Below, one piece after another: positions 62,644 to 64,000 of a DNA stretch of 64,000 nucleotides. Both the position numbers and the translations under genes were made by a program. The DNA comes from Darksidea phi (Eukaryota > Ascomycota > Dothideomycetes > Pleosporales > Lentitheciaceae). Under the pieces are notes generated by a model. The model had not been told where the DNA came from, did no database searches, and saw only the letters and a list, made by a program, of their open reading frames with translations. Numbering within the stretch: the first letter of the stretch is position 1; each line of letters opens with the position of its first letter. The stretch spans positions 1-64,000 of the forward strand of contig JASJFT010000182.1 in assembly GCA_030770425.1 (NCBI GenBank). The letters are read 5' to 3'.

Positions 62644-64000
62644 TATTAACTATCTTAAATCTAGATTATATTAAATATAGTAACTCTATTTAGCTTATAT
62701 AATACTTTTAGAGGAAGTATAATAGAAGCTCCGATAGTAGATTTAACTACTCTTATTTAGTAATAAGTAGCTTAGATAGTAGAGATATAATAGGCTATAG
62801 TATTACTATAAGGAGCGCTATAATAGATAAGAGTAGAACTTAGTAGTAAGATAAAAGTTAAGATATTTAAAAGATATAATAGTAATAAGAAAGGCTTAAA
62901 GCTATTTCTTACGTAGATAGACCTATACTATTAGTTTAACTCTATTATATTTATTAGTAATTAGAATAGAATTCTTATAGTAGGTATATATATAATAAAG
63001 AAGATAGTAGTATAGATATAACCCTTAGTCGATAATTATATAGCTAACGAAGAAACTCTAAATAAGTAATATAATAAAATAAAAGTAGTATTTATAAATT
63101 AGAACTCCTTTAAGGAATAAATATATATAGTTTTTAAAAATATTAATAAGATTTAGTAAATAGAGTATAAGATCTAGAGGCTAAAATAGATAAAGTTAGT
63201 AGAAGTCTATACTACTAAATTTAAATAACTATAGTATAAGATTAATTAGAATAATACTTCTCTTATAGTTATATATTATAATAGACTTAAAAAAGTAATT
63301 AAAGATAAGCTATTTAGACTTAAGAAGTTAGATAATCTAGTAAAACTAATTAAGATAATAATTTATATTAATAACTAACTATATAAATAAGTACTTAAAA
63401 AGTAAGATACTATAGAACTAGTTAGAGTCTATAAGAAGAAGTAATTAGTTTCTAAGTATAGTTTCTATAGAGGTTATAATAAAATAGATATTAATATAGT
63501 TTAAGAAAAGAAATACTTAAAGAATAAAAAATATAACTAAGATAAGAAGCTATAGAAAGTTCTAGTAAATAAGATAAAATAATAGTAGAAAGAGAAAATA
63601 TATTTATACTATAGAATATAGGGATACTTTATTAAGAAATATAATAATAAAAAAAGAAATATAGATAACTAGAAGAATACTAAATATATTAATATAATTA
63701 GAGATATCTATTAGAAAGTAGATAACTAAGGATTATTTCTAGAAGAATAGTTCGACGTAATAGAAGATATAGACGAGGAAATTCCTTACTAATAAGAAGA
63801 TCTAGAGCTTAAGATTAAAGAACTAAAATTTAATAAGCTAGAAAAGATTAGTATAGAAATAGTTTTCCGATAATTAGTATATAATAAATACTAGAAGTAT
63901 AGTAATAGTTAATATATTATTAAGTACTATACTAGAATAAAAGAGCTAATTTATATTACTAATAACTAAGAATAAATAATAATAGAATAGACCCTAAAGC
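62209..64000 (+). mobile_element. Gypsy family B, second copy, cut by the window edge
   Basis: 5' LTR at 62,209-62,643 (435 bp, preceded by ATAAG), followed by an interior that parallels 39,892-41,250 of copy 1 almost base for base. Continues beyond the window. Confidence 0.88.

Noticed and set aside
26400..64000. Mitochondrial insertion or AT-rich organellar DNA.
   Set aside because: LTRs, target duplications and readable Gypsy domains show nuclear retrotransposons; the AT richness is explained by CpA to TpA change.
26400..64000. Centromere.
   Set aside because: RIP-degraded Gypsy nests are typical of fungal centromeres but also of subtelomeres and dispersed AT-rich blocks; nothing in the sequence alone separates these.

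Overview
The window looks like nuclear DNA of a filamentous ascomycete (Pezizomycotina). Genes have short introns of about 47-58 bp with GTAAGY-type donors and CTAAC-like branch sites. Protein families are typical of these fungi: HET-NACHT-ankyrin and PNP-NB-ARC-TPR NLRs, a CorA-like protein and a TAP-like hydrolase. Most of the rest is retrotransposon DNA in which the dinucleotides CA and TG are almost absent, the signature of saturated repeat-induced point mutation (RIP, CpA to TpA on both strands). No tRNA, rRNA or CRISPR array was seen.

Layout: 1-4860 is RIP-degraded chromovirus DNA. 4861-6600 is a small unmutated island with a 21-bp minisatellite and one intact secreted metallo-beta-lactamase-fold hydrolase. 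6600-9730 is RIP-degraded, with an LTR-like relic. 9735-26400 is a gene island, itself broken by short AT-rich stretches. It holds a mariner relic, a disrupted CorA-like gene, a NACHT-ankyrin relic, an unrecognised relic, an LTR-like relic, an intact alpha/beta hydrolase (minus, three exons), an intact HET-NACHT-ankyrin NLR (minus), a second mariner relic, and a PNP-NB-ARC-TPR NLR (plus) carrying five in-frame TAG codons. 26400-64000 is nested transposons: a pogo/Fot1-type fragment, an element with ~265-bp inverted termini, a chromovirus with target duplication AGATT that is itself split by a younger pogo/Fot1 element, a Gypsy element of another family (435-bp LTRs), a second AAAAC-flanked copy of the chromovirus in reverse orientation, an inverted partial copy of the left-edge Gypsy, and a Gypsy copy running off the right edge.

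How the genes may work together (inference): three of the seven gene loci are NLR-type proteins of the class used in fungal non-self recognition. The HET-NACHT-ankyrin gene and the PNP-NB-ARC-TPR gene are divergent, about 1 kb apart, and each carries tandem near-identical repeats in its sensor end. The first is open; the second is apparently silenced by RIP-type nonsense mutations. The best candidate for an interesting system is therefore this decaying NLR island rather than an operon-like pathway. Dinucleotide and similarity statements are from reading by eye; no identity was computed.
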